A stretch of DNA of 64,000 nt, from positions 1 through 64,000 of the forward strand of contig CANDOC010000005.1 of assembly GCA_947387575.1 (NCBI GenBank), given 5' to 3'. Both the position numbers and the translations under genes were made by a program. This document shows, in pieces, positions 1-8,887 of the stretch (the first letter of the stretch is position 1; each line of letters begins with the position of its first letter). This DNA is from Spongorhabdus nitratireducens (GTDB taxonomy: Bacteria > Pseudomonadota > Gammaproteobacteria > Pseudomonadales > Endozoicomonadaceae). Under the pieces are notes generated by a model. It had not been told where the DNA came from, did not search any database, and saw nothing but the letters and a program-made list of their open reading frames with translations.

Positions 1-2340
1 GACAGTACCGACTTTATTCTCGGCGACAATGGTCAGATGCATTGGCAGGCTGGCCAGCTTGTGCAAGCTGTTTCAACTGATGCCAGCCAGAGCGGTAATG
101 ACACCATAAATCTGGGGAATGGCTCCAAGACGGTCATTGCCGGTACTGGTAACGATACGGTTACCAGTGGCCAGCAGGGCACACACCGAGTGATCGGTGA
201 TAACGGTGAAATGGTACTGGATGCCGGAGCCCTGCGTACCCTGCGCAGCACTGATGAAGCCGAAGGTGGTGATGACATCATCCGCTTGTCCGGTAATGTT
301 AACCAGGTGATCGGTGGCGCCGGCAGTGATGAAATCACCGTCAGCTCCGGAATCAGCAAGGATCATGTACTGGGCGACAACGGCACCATGCTGTATCGCG
401 GTAATGCCGGTAGTGAGTTCCTGTACAGCATGACCAGTACGCTGAATACCGGCGGTGGGGATGATCGCATTACTCTGGGCAGTGGCGACAAGGTCGTGAT
501 TGGCGGTGTTGGCAACGATACCGTTACAACCACGCAAAACAGCCAGGGCACCCGCTATGTATTGGGTGATGAAGGTGAAATTGCTTATGACAGCAACAAC
601 ATCCTTGAGCGTGCCGTCAGCACCAGCACAGTGGGTGGTGATGACACCCTGGTGTTAGGCGGCCAGAGTAGCAATGATGTCAATGTCGTAATCGGTGGCA
701 TCGGGGCTGACAGCATCACAACTGGCACCAGCACCGACTTCGTTATCGGCGATAATGGCCGGATGACCTGGCAAAACGGTCTGGCACAGCAGGTTATTTC
801 AACTGATTCCAGCCAGGGTGACAACGATACTATTACCCTTGGCGATGGTGCCAAGACGGTTATTGCCGGCTTTGGCAGTGACACCGTTACCACCGGTACC
901 GACGGTGACAAAACCCTGCTGGGTGACAACGGTGTTATAACCTACGATGCTGCAGGTCTGAGACAGCGTGTAGCCAGTGATATCAGTACTATAGGTGATG
1001 TTGACCGCCTGACCACGGCCGGTGGTGACTCACTGGTAATGGCCGGTGTGGGTGATGATATTGTCGAAACCGGAACCGGCAGAGATGTAATTTTCGGCGA
1101 CAATGGTGTTGCTGAATATAGTAATGGCCATGCAGTCAGCTACAGAACAACTGATACTACAGTAGCTACTTCAGGTAATGACATTCTGCGGGGTGGCAGT
1201 GGCGAAGATCTGATCTTCGGTGGTTTGGGTGCCGAACAAATCTTCGGTGGTGATGGCAGTGACCTGATTCTCGGCGACCTGGGCTTTGCTCTGGCTACCG
1301 TGCCTACGGGTAATGAGCTGGCGATTACTGAAGTCAACTCTGAAAACTCAGCCAATGGTGATGCCGATGAAATCCAGGGTGGCGCCGGTGGTGACTCCAT
1401 TATCGGTGGTGCAGGCGCTGACCTGCTGTCCGGTAATGCCGGAGATGACTTTATTTCAGGTGACGGTGGTCAGGTACTGCTGACAAATGGCGGTCGCACA
1501 AGTGTTGAAACCACAGAGCTGTTTATCGGCGGAGCTGACCGGATTGACGGCGGTGCTGATAACGATCTGCTGTTCGGTGGTTTTGGTAATGACTTGTTTG
1601 TTGCTGACCTGTCCGAAGACGGTTTGATGGGTGAGTATGGCCGTGCATTGATCTCATCCAACTCTGATCAGTTTGACCAGGGAGTATTTGTTGTTCGTCT
1701 GGGACAGGGTGATCTGGATCTGATCGGTCGAACCCAGTTTGATCTCTACAACCAGCAGACTCCGGGTATCGGCTTCAGCACGATTGAGCAGGTGGTTACT
1801 ACACCGGGAGAGCTGTTCCAGCCAACAGTACAGGCCTTTGATGTCGTTGCTGATGCCGGCAGGGAATCATTCAGTCGTAACAGTGACTCTGCTGTCGTGT
1901 CCATTTATGACATTATCGAGAATCTGCCGGGGACCGCAGCCGGAGATGAAAATACACCTCAGGAACCGGAAACTGCACCGGAAGAGCCAAAAGCTCCGGT
2001 AGATGCTACGGATGAAAACCGTTGTGAAGGCAATGAGGGGGCGCAGTGTGAGCCGGATCAAAACCCTGAAGAAGCGGCACCGGATGCTGAAGGTCAGGAA
2101 CCGCTTGAACTGGAGCCCGCAAATGATAATGAGCTTGCAGCCGTTGCCATTGCCGGTTTTGCCGGTTGGAAAGTGGCGGAACGCAAGGGCCGGTCTGCAC
2201 AAAGCCTGAACCGAAGCACAATGACTTCCGCAACAGCATCACGAAAAGACAGCTGGCTGTGGAATGAAGAAACGCAAACACTGGCTTCTCCTGACCAACC
2301 TGTTACGGTTGAATGGGAACAGGCTCTGAATCGCCAGTAA
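1..2340 (+). CDS. RTX-like calcium-binding repeat protein, C-terminal part (5' end outside window)
   Basis: The reading frame is open from the first base, so the true start lies upstream; 780 codons are visible. The protein is built of glycine/aspartate-rich repeats such as VIGDNG, GGxGxD and VIAGxGxDTV, which are degenerate RTX-type nonapeptides that bind calcium and fold as a beta-roll outside the cell. A larger unit of 242 residues (726 nt) recurs: the segment starting at base 7 is closely repeated at base 733. Classical GGxGxDxLxGG repeats come last (about 1175-1600). The tail has an acidic Pro/Glu-rich linker with two cysteines, a short hydrophobic stretch (LAAVAIAGFAGW) followed by basic residues, and about 45 more residues. 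It is probably a secreted adhesin or surface protein, the cargo of the export genes downstream. Family assignment is firm; exact role is inference. Confidence 0.85.
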   Translation, partial: DSTDFILGDNGQMHWQAGQLVQAVSTDASQSGNDTINLGNGSKTVIAGTGNDTVTSGQQGTHRVIGDNGEMVLDAGALRTLRSTDEAEGGDDIIRLSGNVNQVIGGAGSDEITVSSGISKDHVLGDNGTMLYRGNAGSEFLYSMTSTLNTGGGDDRITLGSGDKVVIGGVGNDTVTTTQNSQGTRYVLGDEGEIAYDSNNILERAVSTSTVGGDDTLVLGGQSSNDVNVVIGGIGADSITTGTSTDFVIGDNGRMTWQNGLAQQVISTDSSQGDNDTITLGDGAKTVIAGFGSDTVTTGTDGDKTLLGDNGVITYDAAGLRQRVASDISTIGDVDRLTTAGGDSLVMAGVGDDIVETGTGRDVIFGDNGVAEYSNGHAVSYRTTDTTVATSGNDILRGGSGEDLIFGGLGAEQIFGGDGSDLILGDLGFALATVPTGNELAITEVNSENSANGDADEIQGGAGGDSIIGGAGADLLSGNAGDDFISGDGGQVLLTNGGRTSVETTELFIGGADRIDGGADNDLLFGGFGNDLFVADLSEDGLMGEYGRALISSNSDQFDQGVFVVRLGQGDLDLIGRTQFDLYNQQTPGIGFSTIEQVVTTPGELFQPTVQAFDVVADAGRESFSRNSDSAVVSIYDIIENLPGTAAGDENTPQEPETAPEEPKAPVDATDENRCEGNEGAQCEPDQNPEEAAPDAEGQEPLELEPANDNELAAVAIAGFAGWKVAERKGRSAQSLNRSTMTSATASRKDSWLWNEETQTLASPDQPVTVEWEQALNRQ

Positions 2341-2348
2341 TGGCTGCA

Positions 2349-2384
2349 GAATGTCGTTTCACAAGCCGGTTTGAAACGACATTC
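2349..2384 (+). other. perfect 13-bp stem hairpin downstream of the RTX gene
   Basis: Bases 2349-2361 (GAATGTCGTTTCA) are exactly complementary to 2372-2384, with a 10-nt loop. No T-run follows, so it is not a standard Rho-independent terminator. It may be an mRNA-stabilising or processing hairpin separating the RTX message from the export genes. Only the inverted repeat is seen; the function is inferred. Confidence 0.55.
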
Positions 2385-2388
2385 GAAG

Positions 2389-2416
2389 TGTTAGAAGTAC
2401 TGTTTGTTAGAAGTAC
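2389..2416 (+). repeat. 12-nt direct repeat (TGTTAGAAGTAC x2)
   Basis: TGTTAGAAGTAC occurs at 2389-2400 and again at 2405-2416, immediately before the ribosome-binding site (AAAGGAG) of the DUF3467 gene. It could be a small duplication or a regulator-binding direct repeat. No known operator is recognised. Confidence 0.6.
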
Positions 2417-2447
2417 GATTAAAAACCGGTAGTAAAGGAGACGGTTT

Positions 2448-2750
2448 ATGTCTGATAAAACCAAAAACGCAGAAACCAAAATCAAGTGGGATGATTCCAA
2501 AATGCGCAGCACATATGCCAATGTGTGCAACGTATCCAGCACCCGCGAAGAAATCACCATGCTGTTTGGTCTGAACCAGGCGTGGAATGCTCAACAGAAA
2601 GAGCTGACCATTGAGCTGTCTGACCGGATCATTCTGAACCCTCATGCAGCCAAGCGTATGGCGGTGCTGCTGAATAATGTACTGGAACAGTATGAAGAGC
2701 GCTTCGGTAACATCCCCGCTGCTGTAGATGAAAAGAAAACCACTGCCTGA
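2448..2750 (+). CDS. DUF3467 family protein
   Basis: A 100-residue soluble protein with no signal peptide or membrane segment. The layout matches DUF3467: an N-terminal YANVCNV strand, the motif SSTREEITMLFG, and a C-terminal helix HAAKRMAVLLNNVLEQYEERFG. The family has no established biochemical function. A strong AAAGGAG ribosome-binding site sits 8 nt before the ATG. It lies between an RTX-type protein and HlyD/M50/SecA-like genes on the same strand, so a role as chaperone or adaptor in export is plausible but inferred. Length is normal for the family. Confidence 0.75.
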   Translation: MSDKTKNAETKIKWDDSKMRSTYANVCNVSSTREEITMLFGLNQAWNAQQKELTIELSDRIILNPHAAKRMAVLLNNVLEQYEERFGNIPAAVDEKKTTA

Positions 2751-2761
2751 TAATGCCTGAA

Positions 2762-2801
2762 CGTCAGGAGCCCGGATTATAAAAATATCAGGCTTCTGAC
2801 G
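2762..2801 (+). other. hairpin between DUF3467 gene and adaptor gene
   Basis: CGTCAGGAGCC (2762-2772) pairs with GGCTTCTGACG (2791-2801), including one G:U pair, around an 18-nt loop. No clear U-tract follows, so it may only partly attenuate transcription between the small protein and the larger export genes. Confidence 0.4.
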
Positions 2802-2892
2802 CTTTCTGGCTTGAAGTTGCCAGTGTAATGATAGCCAGTTCAGTTAAAAGTTGACTGGTTTAGTGAAAAAGAATCAGGCAGTAGAAGGTTTG

Positions 2893-4710
2893 ATGCAGCA
2901 AGAAGCTCCTGTAGAGCAGTTAAAACAGCTATGGACAGAATTCAGTCAGGCCAACCGGCTGGAACACTACTATCAATCATGGCTGGAACTTCAGGCCGCC
3001 AGAGTCGGGGCTGAAGGCGCTTTATTAACCCTTTGCACTGAACAACAGTTGCAGCCGGTAGCAACCTGTCCCGCCGATAATCCTCCCGATCCTGCTCTCC
3101 TGTCATTACTGGAAGAAGTGGTTGAAAAAGACAGTGGTCTGGTACAGCCACAGGCATCCGGAATATTCATGCTTGCCCTGCCATTACGGATGGACAGTGA
3201 ACTGATGGCTGTGATCGCAATGAAAATCCGTTGTGACGCAGCACGGTTGCCCGCGATTATGGAGCAACTGCAATGGGGAGGGGCATGGGTTGAGCTGTTA
3301 CAGTATCGTGTCCGCAGCGAAGGTCAGGATGATGATATCAAACGCATGTCGACGGCACTGGAGTGTCTGGCTGCGGTAATGGCCGAGCAGCAATTTGATG
3401 CGGCAGCCATGGCGTTTGTAAATGAGCTGGCAATTCGTTTCAACTGCCAACGTGTCAGTCTGGGATTCCGCAAGGGTGAATACAGCAAGGTGGTTGCGCT
3501 GTCTCATTCGGCAGAGTTCGGCCACAAAATGAATCTGGTGCGCAGTCTGGGGCAGGTTATGGATGAAGCCATTCTGCAACGGACAATGGTGCAGTGGCCA
3601 CCCCGGGAGAATCAGCAAACCGAATCGCTGGTGCTGCGCGAACACCGGCAACTGGCTAAAGAATATGAAACTGGCACCTTGCTCACTGTGCCTCTTCACT
3701 CGGGTGAAGATTATTATGGAGCAGTGATTCTGGAAGCGGCAGGAACAGAATCATTGTCAGCCGCACAGATCGCGCAGGTTCAGAGTGTAACCGCCTTATG
3801 CGGGGAGCTGTTACGAGATCGTAAGGAGCGGGACAGGTCAATCTTGAATCAAACCGGATTGGCATTGAAAACCCAGCTGCAACGGTTAATAGGCAAAGGC
3901 TACTTCGGTCGTAAGCTGACAGCTGCCGGTTTGCTAATACTTATTGCATTCTTTTCTGTGGCCGAGGGCGACTACCGGATTGCTGCCGACAGCACTTTGG
4001 AAGGCACGGTTCGTCGGGCCATTGTCGCTCCCTTTGAAGGTTATATTGAGACGGCTCCGGCAAGGGCTGGTGATCAGGTCAGTGCCGGTGAGCTGCTCAG
4101 CCAGATGGATGACCGGGATTTCAGACTGGATCGAATCAGTCTGTTCAGTGAGCAGGCCAAATTAAAACGTCAGTATGAAGAAGCCATGGCCAGAGGCAAG
4201 CCGGCTGAAGCCATGGTTATCAAGGCTCAGATCGAGCAGGCGGCCGCCCGGTTAAAGCTGGCTGAAAGCAAGTTGCAACGTACCCGCCTCACCGCACCGT
4301 TTGATGGTCTGATTGTCAGTGGTGACCTCAGTCAGCAGCTGGGTGGTGTCGTTGAACAGGGAGAGGTGCTGTTTGAAATTGCGCCGCTGGATTCCTATCG
4401 GGTTATTCTCTGGGTTGATGAGCATCAGATCGGCGATATCAGTGACGGTATGCCGGGGCAACTGGTGTTGAATGCGCGCCCTGATGACACTTATCCGCTG
4501 AAGGTTTCCAGAATCACTTCCATTACTGAAGCGAAAGATGGCGGAAACTATTTCCGGGTAGAAGCAGCACTGGAAAACGATGACCTTCATCTGCGTCCGG
4601 GCATGCAGGGTATTGCCAAGGTTTCTGCCGGTGATGCCAAACTGATCTGGATCTGGACCCGGCCATTGCTGCAGTGGCTTGAGCTGAAAGCCTGGGAATG
4701 GTGGCCCTGA
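2893..4710 (+). CDS. GAF domain-HlyD-type membrane fusion (adaptor) protein
   Basis: The frame opens at a TTG (2851), but the ATG at 2893 with AGAAGG just upstream is preferred, giving 605 residues. The first half is cytoplasmic and contains a GAF-like domain (about residues 165-310). A single membrane helix (about 340-357, LTAAGLLILIAFF) follows. The rest is a HlyD/biotinyl-lipoyl adaptor: a barrel strand starting VRRAIVAPFEGYI, a short coiled coil, and the return half ending TRLTAPFDGLIVSG, then a beta-barrel. The C-terminus is Trp-rich. HlyD proteins bridge an inner-membrane exporter to the outer membrane. A cytosolic GAF sensor on such a protein is unusual. The next gene starts 1 nt after its stop. 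Confidence 0.8.
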   Translation: MQQEAPVEQLKQLWTEFSQANRLEHYYQSWLELQAARVGAEGALLTLCTEQQLQPVATCPADNPPDPALLSLLEEVVEKDSGLVQPQASGIFMLALPLRMDSELMAVIAMKIRCDAARLPAIMEQLQWGGAWVELLQYRVRSEGQDDDIKRMSTALECLAAVMAEQQFDAAAMAFVNELAIRFNCQRVSLGFRKGEYSKVVALSHSAEFGHKMNLVRSLGQVMDEAILQRTMVQWPPRENQQTESLVLREHRQLAKEYETGTLLTVPLHSGEDYYGAVILEAAGTESLSAAQIAQVQSVTALCGELLRDRKERDRSILNQTGLALKTQLQRLIGKGYFGRKLTAAGLLILIAFFSVAEGDYRIAADSTLEGTVRRAIVAPFEGYIETAPARAGDQVSAGELLSQMDDRDFRLDRISLFSEQAKLKRQYEEAMARGKPAEAMVIKAQIEQAAARLKLAESKLQRTRLTAPFDGLIVSGDLSQQLGGVVEQGEVLFEIAPLDSYRVILWVDEHQIGDISDGMPGQLVLNARPDDTYPLKVSRITSITEAKDGGNYFRVEAALENDDLHLRPGMQGIAKVSAGDAKLIWIWTRPLLQWLELKAWEWWP

Positions 4711-4711
4711 T

Positions 4712-6859
4712 ATGTCAGGTTCCATGTTCAGTGCCGACTGGTATCGGGTTGCTGATATTCAGCCACAGTTAAGAACCCATGCCAATATTCACCGTCACAG
4801 TTTCCGCGGTAAAGTCTGGTATGTGCTGCAGGATGAAGTGTCGGGAAAATTACACCGTTTTTCTCCACAAGCCTACGCCCTGATCGGCTTGATGGACGGT
4901 GAATCTACCGTCGATGAAATCTGGCATCGTTCCGGTGAACGACTGGGCGATGATATGCCCTCCCAGGATGAGGTCATCCGCCTGCTGGGAGAGCTGTATC
5001 GTGCCGGTGCACTGCAGGCAGGCTCCATGCCGGATATTGAGGAACTGTCTCGACGGTCGCGGGATATCAAAAAAAGAAAGTGGATGGCAATCCTGAAGTC
5101 GCCGCTGGCTCTAAAGATTCCCCTGCTCGACCCTGAATCCTTTCTGAACCGCACCCAATGGGTTGCACGTTTGCTGTTTAATCCGTTAACAGGCCTGATC
5201 TGGCTGTTATGTGTCGGCTGGGCGCTGGTACAGACAGCGGTTCACTGGGATGCTCTCACCGGCAATCTGGCCGACAGGGTACTGGCGACAGAAAATATGT
5301 TGCTGCTGGCAATGATTTATCCGCTGGTCAAACTGGTGCATGAACTGGGGCATGCCTGGGCGATTAAACGCTGGGGTGGTGAAGTACATGAAATGGGTTT
5401 GATGTTTCTGATCTTTATCCCGGTACCTTATGTTGATGCCAGCAGCTCTGCAGCATTTCGCAGTAAATATCAACGAATGACGGTAGCGGCGGCAGGCATT
5501 CTGACGGAAGCCTTTATCGCCGCACTGGCAATGATACTGTGGGTGAATGCTGAGCCGGGGCTGGCCCGAAGTCTGGCATTCAATATTCTGCTGATCTGTG
5601 GTGTTTCCACCCTGTTGTTTAATGGTAATCCGCTGCTGCGGTTTGATGCTTACTATGTGCTGGCCGACTGGCTGGAAATTCCCAATATGGCCGAGCGGGG
5701 TAACCGTCAGATTGGTTATCTGGCCCGGCGCTGGTTATTGGGAATAGATACCGAAACATCGCCTGCAGACAGTCGGGGCGAAGCCCGCTGGATGGGCACC
5801 TATGCGGTGCTGGCATTTGGCTATCGTATTTTTATTACCCTGACCATTGCCCTGTTTGTAGCCAGTGAACTGTTTTTTATTGGTGTGATGCTGGCATGCT
5901 GGTCGCTGTACAACGTTTTTTTCAAGCCATTACTGAATATGCTGCATTTCTTGATTGCTGATCCGGCTATCCGCACCCGGCGATTCCGGGTATGGGGAGC
6001 CACTCTTTTAGGCCTTGGTATTCTGGCCTCAATGCTGTTTGTTGTTCCGGTTCCCAAACTTACGGTGGCCCATGGTGTGGTTTCTGCACCGGAAGGTAAC
6101 CGGGTACTGTCGGGTACCAACGGTTTTTTCACTGAGCTATTGGTAGAACCCGGCAGTTATGTCACGACTGGTACACCACTTATACAACATACCAACCCCG
6201 ACCTTGATGCCAAGGTAGAAGAAAGCGCTGCCCGGCTGGAAGAGTTGTTTCTGACCTATCAGACCGCTGTCTCCGAAGACCGGCGGGTTGAAGCGCGGGT
6301 AATTGCTGAGGAAGTGGAATCTACCCGGGAAGAGCTAAAAAGGGTTCTGGATGAACAGCAACAATTGACGACCCGCAGTCCGGCCAATGGCACCTTTTCA
6401 ATTGCTTTGCCGGTGGAACCGGAAGGAAGATTTCTGCCCCGTGGCACTTTGCTGGGTTATGTGCTGGAGCCCGGAGAATACCGGGTAACCGTGGCCGTTG
6501 ATCAGGATGAAGTACAGGATGTGCGTGCCGATGTCCAGGAAGTCAGGGTTCGATTGGCAGAACAGTATGAAACCAGTCTGCCGGCCTCTGTTATAGCGGA
6601 GGTACCTGGAGCCCAGAAGGTATTGCCCAGCCCGGCGCTGGGCGTTGAAGGTGGTGGCCTGTTTGCGCTTGATCCCGAGTCCAGGGACAAGCCGAAGGCC
6701 TTTGACCCGGTCTTTCTGTTTGATGTTCAGTTATCTCAGGTCCCGGCCCACAGAATAGGGGAGCGAGTCTATGTCCGGTTTGAACACAGCCCCGAGCCGG
6801 CAGGAATTCGACTCTATCGTCAGTTTCGACGGGTTATGCTGCGGGAACTGGAGTTCTGA
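4712..6859 (+). CDS. PqqD-like / peptidase M50 / HlyD-like fusion membrane protein
   Basis: 715 residues. The N-terminus (about 15-105) resembles the PqqD-type winged-helix peptide-recognition fold (GKVWYVLQDEVSGKLHRF and an ILGxLYxAGAL-like end). A multi-pass membrane region follows with the zinc-metalloprotease motif HELGH at residues 210-214 and a second metal-ligand motif NGNPLLRFDAYY (Asp about 312), both typical of site-2-protease (M50) proteins. After the last helix (about 425-445) comes a periplasmic HlyD-like barrel/coiled-coil region starting VAHGVVSAPEGNRVLSG. Members with this M50-HlyD architecture occur in peptide and protein export loci. It probably works with the adjacent adaptor and SecA-like protein. 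Catalytic residues look intact; whether it cleaves a substrate or only conducts it is unknown. Confidence 0.8.
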   Translation: MSGSMFSADWYRVADIQPQLRTHANIHRHSFRGKVWYVLQDEVSGKLHRFSPQAYALIGLMDGESTVDEIWHRSGERLGDDMPSQDEVIRLLGELYRAGALQAGSMPDIEELSRRSRDIKKRKWMAILKSPLALKIPLLDPESFLNRTQWVARLLFNPLTGLIWLLCVGWALVQTAVHWDALTGNLADRVLATENMLLLAMIYPLVKLVHELGHAWAIKRWGGEVHEMGLMFLIFIPVPYVDASSSAAFRSKYQRMTVAAAGILTEAFIAALAMILWVNAEPGLARSLAFNILLICGVSTLLFNGNPLLRFDAYYVLADWLEIPNMAERGNRQIGYLARRWLLGIDTETSPADSRGEARWMGTYAVLAFGYRIFITLTIALFVASELFFIGVMLACWSLYNVFFKPLLNMLHFLIADPAIRTRRFRVWGATLLGLGILASMLFVVPVPKLTVAHGVVSAPEGNRVLSGTNGFFTELLVEPGSYVTTGTPLIQHTNPDLDAKVEESAARLEELFLTYQTAVSEDRRVEARVIAEEVESTREELKRVLDEQQQLTTRSPANGTFSIALPVEPEGRFLPRGTLLGYVLEPGEYRVTVAVDQDEVQDVRADVQEVRVRLAEQYETSLPASVIAEVPGAQKVLPSPALGVEGGGLFALDPESRDKPKAFDPVFLFDVQLSQVPAHRIGERVYVRFEHSPEPAGIRLYRQFRRVMLRELEF

Positions 6860-6861
6860 CC

Positions 6862-8871
6862 ATGTCGTGGACGGCTACCTGTGCGCCGGCGGATATACGG
6901 CATCAGCCTGAAAAACGAAGAGCAACTGAAGGCAAGCTGGATCAGGCTGTGGCCTGGATATCCGGGCGTTTGCCTTTTATTGGCCTGTTACAGTTTGCCC
7001 GAAAAAAAGCCTTTCTTCGGGCGGTTCACCGGCATTCTGTGTGTATTCAGAAAACATCAACGCCTGATCTGGTATCTGGTGCTGTTGAGCTTGGTTTGCA
7101 GATACGAAGCAAGGGATTTATTGATCCGCTGGTTGCCGAATGCTTTGCCATCATTCGGGAACTCACCGGCCGTGTACTTGAAATGCGCCACTATGACAGT
7201 CAGTTGCTGGGCGGCTGGGTGATGGTCAATGGTCGTATTGCCGAGATGCAGACCGGGGAAGGTAAAACCATAACGGCTGCCTTGCCTGCTGTTACTGCGG
7301 CGCTGGCAGGAATACCTGTGCATGTGGTGACCGTGAATGATTACCTGACAGCCCGTGATGCTGAATCACTGGTACCGCTCTATCAGTTGTTTAACCTGAG
7401 TGTGGGTGTAATTACTCATGAGGTGGAACATGGCAACCGTTGCGAGCAATATCAGTCCGATATTCTTTATATCACCGGTAAAGAACTGGTCTTTGATTAC
7501 TTGCGGGATCGAATGCAACAGCCCCGTGCCAGCTCTCTGCAGAAACACGCGGCTTACCTGACCGGAAAATCAGTCGAATCCGAGTTGCTGCAACGCGGGT
7601 TACACTTTGCCATTGTAGACGAGGCTGACAGTGTATTGATTGATGAATCACGAACACCGCTGATTATTTCCGGCAGTCAGTCCAATGAAGAAGAGCAGAC
7701 GTTTATTCGGCAAGCCTGGGATCTGGCACAACACCTGAATCAAACTGAACACTTTCAGATTGTTCCCCGAACCAAACAGATCGAATTAACCGAATCGGGA
7801 CAAAAGCAGCTTGAACAGCAGGTCAAACAGCTGGTGGAATCTCTCGGCGATCAACCGGTGGCTATTTTGTGGCGAGGTTCGGTACGCCGGGAAGAGATTA
7901 TCAAGAAAGCCCTGAGTGCCCGTTTTCTGTTTGAAAAAGACCGGGATTACCTGATCCGGGAAGGCAAGGTCGAACTGGTTGATCCACTGACCGGACGGGT
8001 CATGGAAGGGCGTTCCTGGGAGCGGGGGCTGCATCAGATGGTGGAGCTGAAAGAAGAGTGTGAACTGACTGACCAGCGAACCACACTGATCAAAATGAGC
8101 TATCAGCGTTTTTTTCAGCGCTACTTCCATCTGGCCGGCATGACCGGAACAGCAACCGAAGTCTGTCGTGAGCTGTGGGATGTTTATGGTCTGAGAGTCA
8201 GCATTGTGGCGCCCAACAGGAAAAACCGCAGACAACACCTGCCGTTTCAGATTTATCCGGATGCCGATAGCCAGTGGCAGGCCATCACTGCCAGTGTCAA
8301 ACAACAGGTTCAGGCCGGGCGTGCGGTACTAATCGGTACTCATTCTGTGGCCGCATCAGAGCAGGCCAGTCAGGTTCTGCATATAGCCAAAATCTGTCAT
8401 CAGGTATTGAATGCCCGGCAGGATGAAACCGAAGCCGATATTGTTGCGGCCGCCGGTCAGCCCGGTCGGGTTACCATTGCGACCAATATGGCCGGGCGGG
8501 GTACCGATATTAAACTGGCGACATCGGTAAAGGACGCTGGTGGTCTGCATGTAATTCTGACCGAGCATTATGAATCCGGCCGGGTGGATCGTCAGCTGGA
8601 AGGTCGTTGTGCCCGTCAGGGTGATCCCGGCAGCTTTGAAATGATCCTGACTACAGAAGAACTGAAGCTCGATTCCTTACCGATAAAAGCCTGCCTGCAA
8701 ATTATCCGGTTATGTGGCTATTCATCCCTACCGGGCAAATACGCTGCAAAATATATCCTTCGAATGCAACAGAAGCAGACCGAGCAGGATAATTACTTTG
8801 CCCGCAAGGCAACATTCAAACATGATACCAGTCAGAGCGATGCACTGGCTTTTGCCGGGCAAAGTGAATAA
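6862..8871 (+). CDS. SecA paralogue lacking the C-terminal domains
   Basis: 669 residues, against about 900 for housekeeping SecA. Conserved SecA motor motifs are present: MQTGEGKT (Walker A, about 129-136), TVNDYLTARDAE, VDEADSVLIDESRTPLIISG split across about 251-270 (DEAD box plus SecA signature), MTGTA, NMAGRGTDIKL, and EGRCARQGDPGS (arginine finger region). The chain stops about 80 residues after the last motif, so the helical-wing/scaffold part and the zinc-binding tail used for SecB and lipid contact are missing. The ATG is 2 nt after the preceding stop, so it is translationally coupled to the M50 gene. It is probably an accessory export ATPase specialised for the neighbouring RTX protein rather than the general SecA. 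Confidence 0.85.
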   Translation: MSWTATCAPADIRHQPEKRRATEGKLDQAVAWISGRLPFIGLLQFARKKAFLRAVHRHSVCIQKTSTPDLVSGAVELGLQIRSKGFIDPLVAECFAIIRELTGRVLEMRHYDSQLLGGWVMVNGRIAEMQTGEGKTITAALPAVTAALAGIPVHVVTVNDYLTARDAESLVPLYQLFNLSVGVITHEVEHGNRCEQYQSDILYITGKELVFDYLRDRMQQPRASSLQKHAAYLTGKSVESELLQRGLHFAIVDEADSVLIDESRTPLIISGSQSNEEEQTFIRQAWDLAQHLNQTEHFQIVPRTKQIELTESGQKQLEQQVKQLVESLGDQPVAILWRGSVRREEIIKKALSARFLFEKDRDYLIREGKVELVDPLTGRVMEGRSWERGLHQMVELKEECELTDQRTTLIKMSYQRFFQRYFHLAGMTGTATEVCRELWDVYGLRVSIVAPNRKNRRQHLPFQIYPDADSQWQAITASVKQQVQAGRAVLIGTHSVAASEQASQVLHIAKICHQVLNARQDETEADIVAAAGQPGRVTIATNMAGRGTDIKLATSVKDAGGLHVILTEHYESGRVDRQLEGRCARQGDPGSFEMILTTEELKLDSLPIKACLQIIRLCGYSSLPGKYAAKYILRMQQKQTEQDNYFARKATFKHDTSQSDALAFAGQSE

Positions 8872-8887
8872 AAGAGAAATATAAGCA

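Noticed and set aside
7786-8304. 172-codon minus-strand frame inside the SecA-like gene
   Set aside because: Antisense of conserved SecA coding sequence; no family features.
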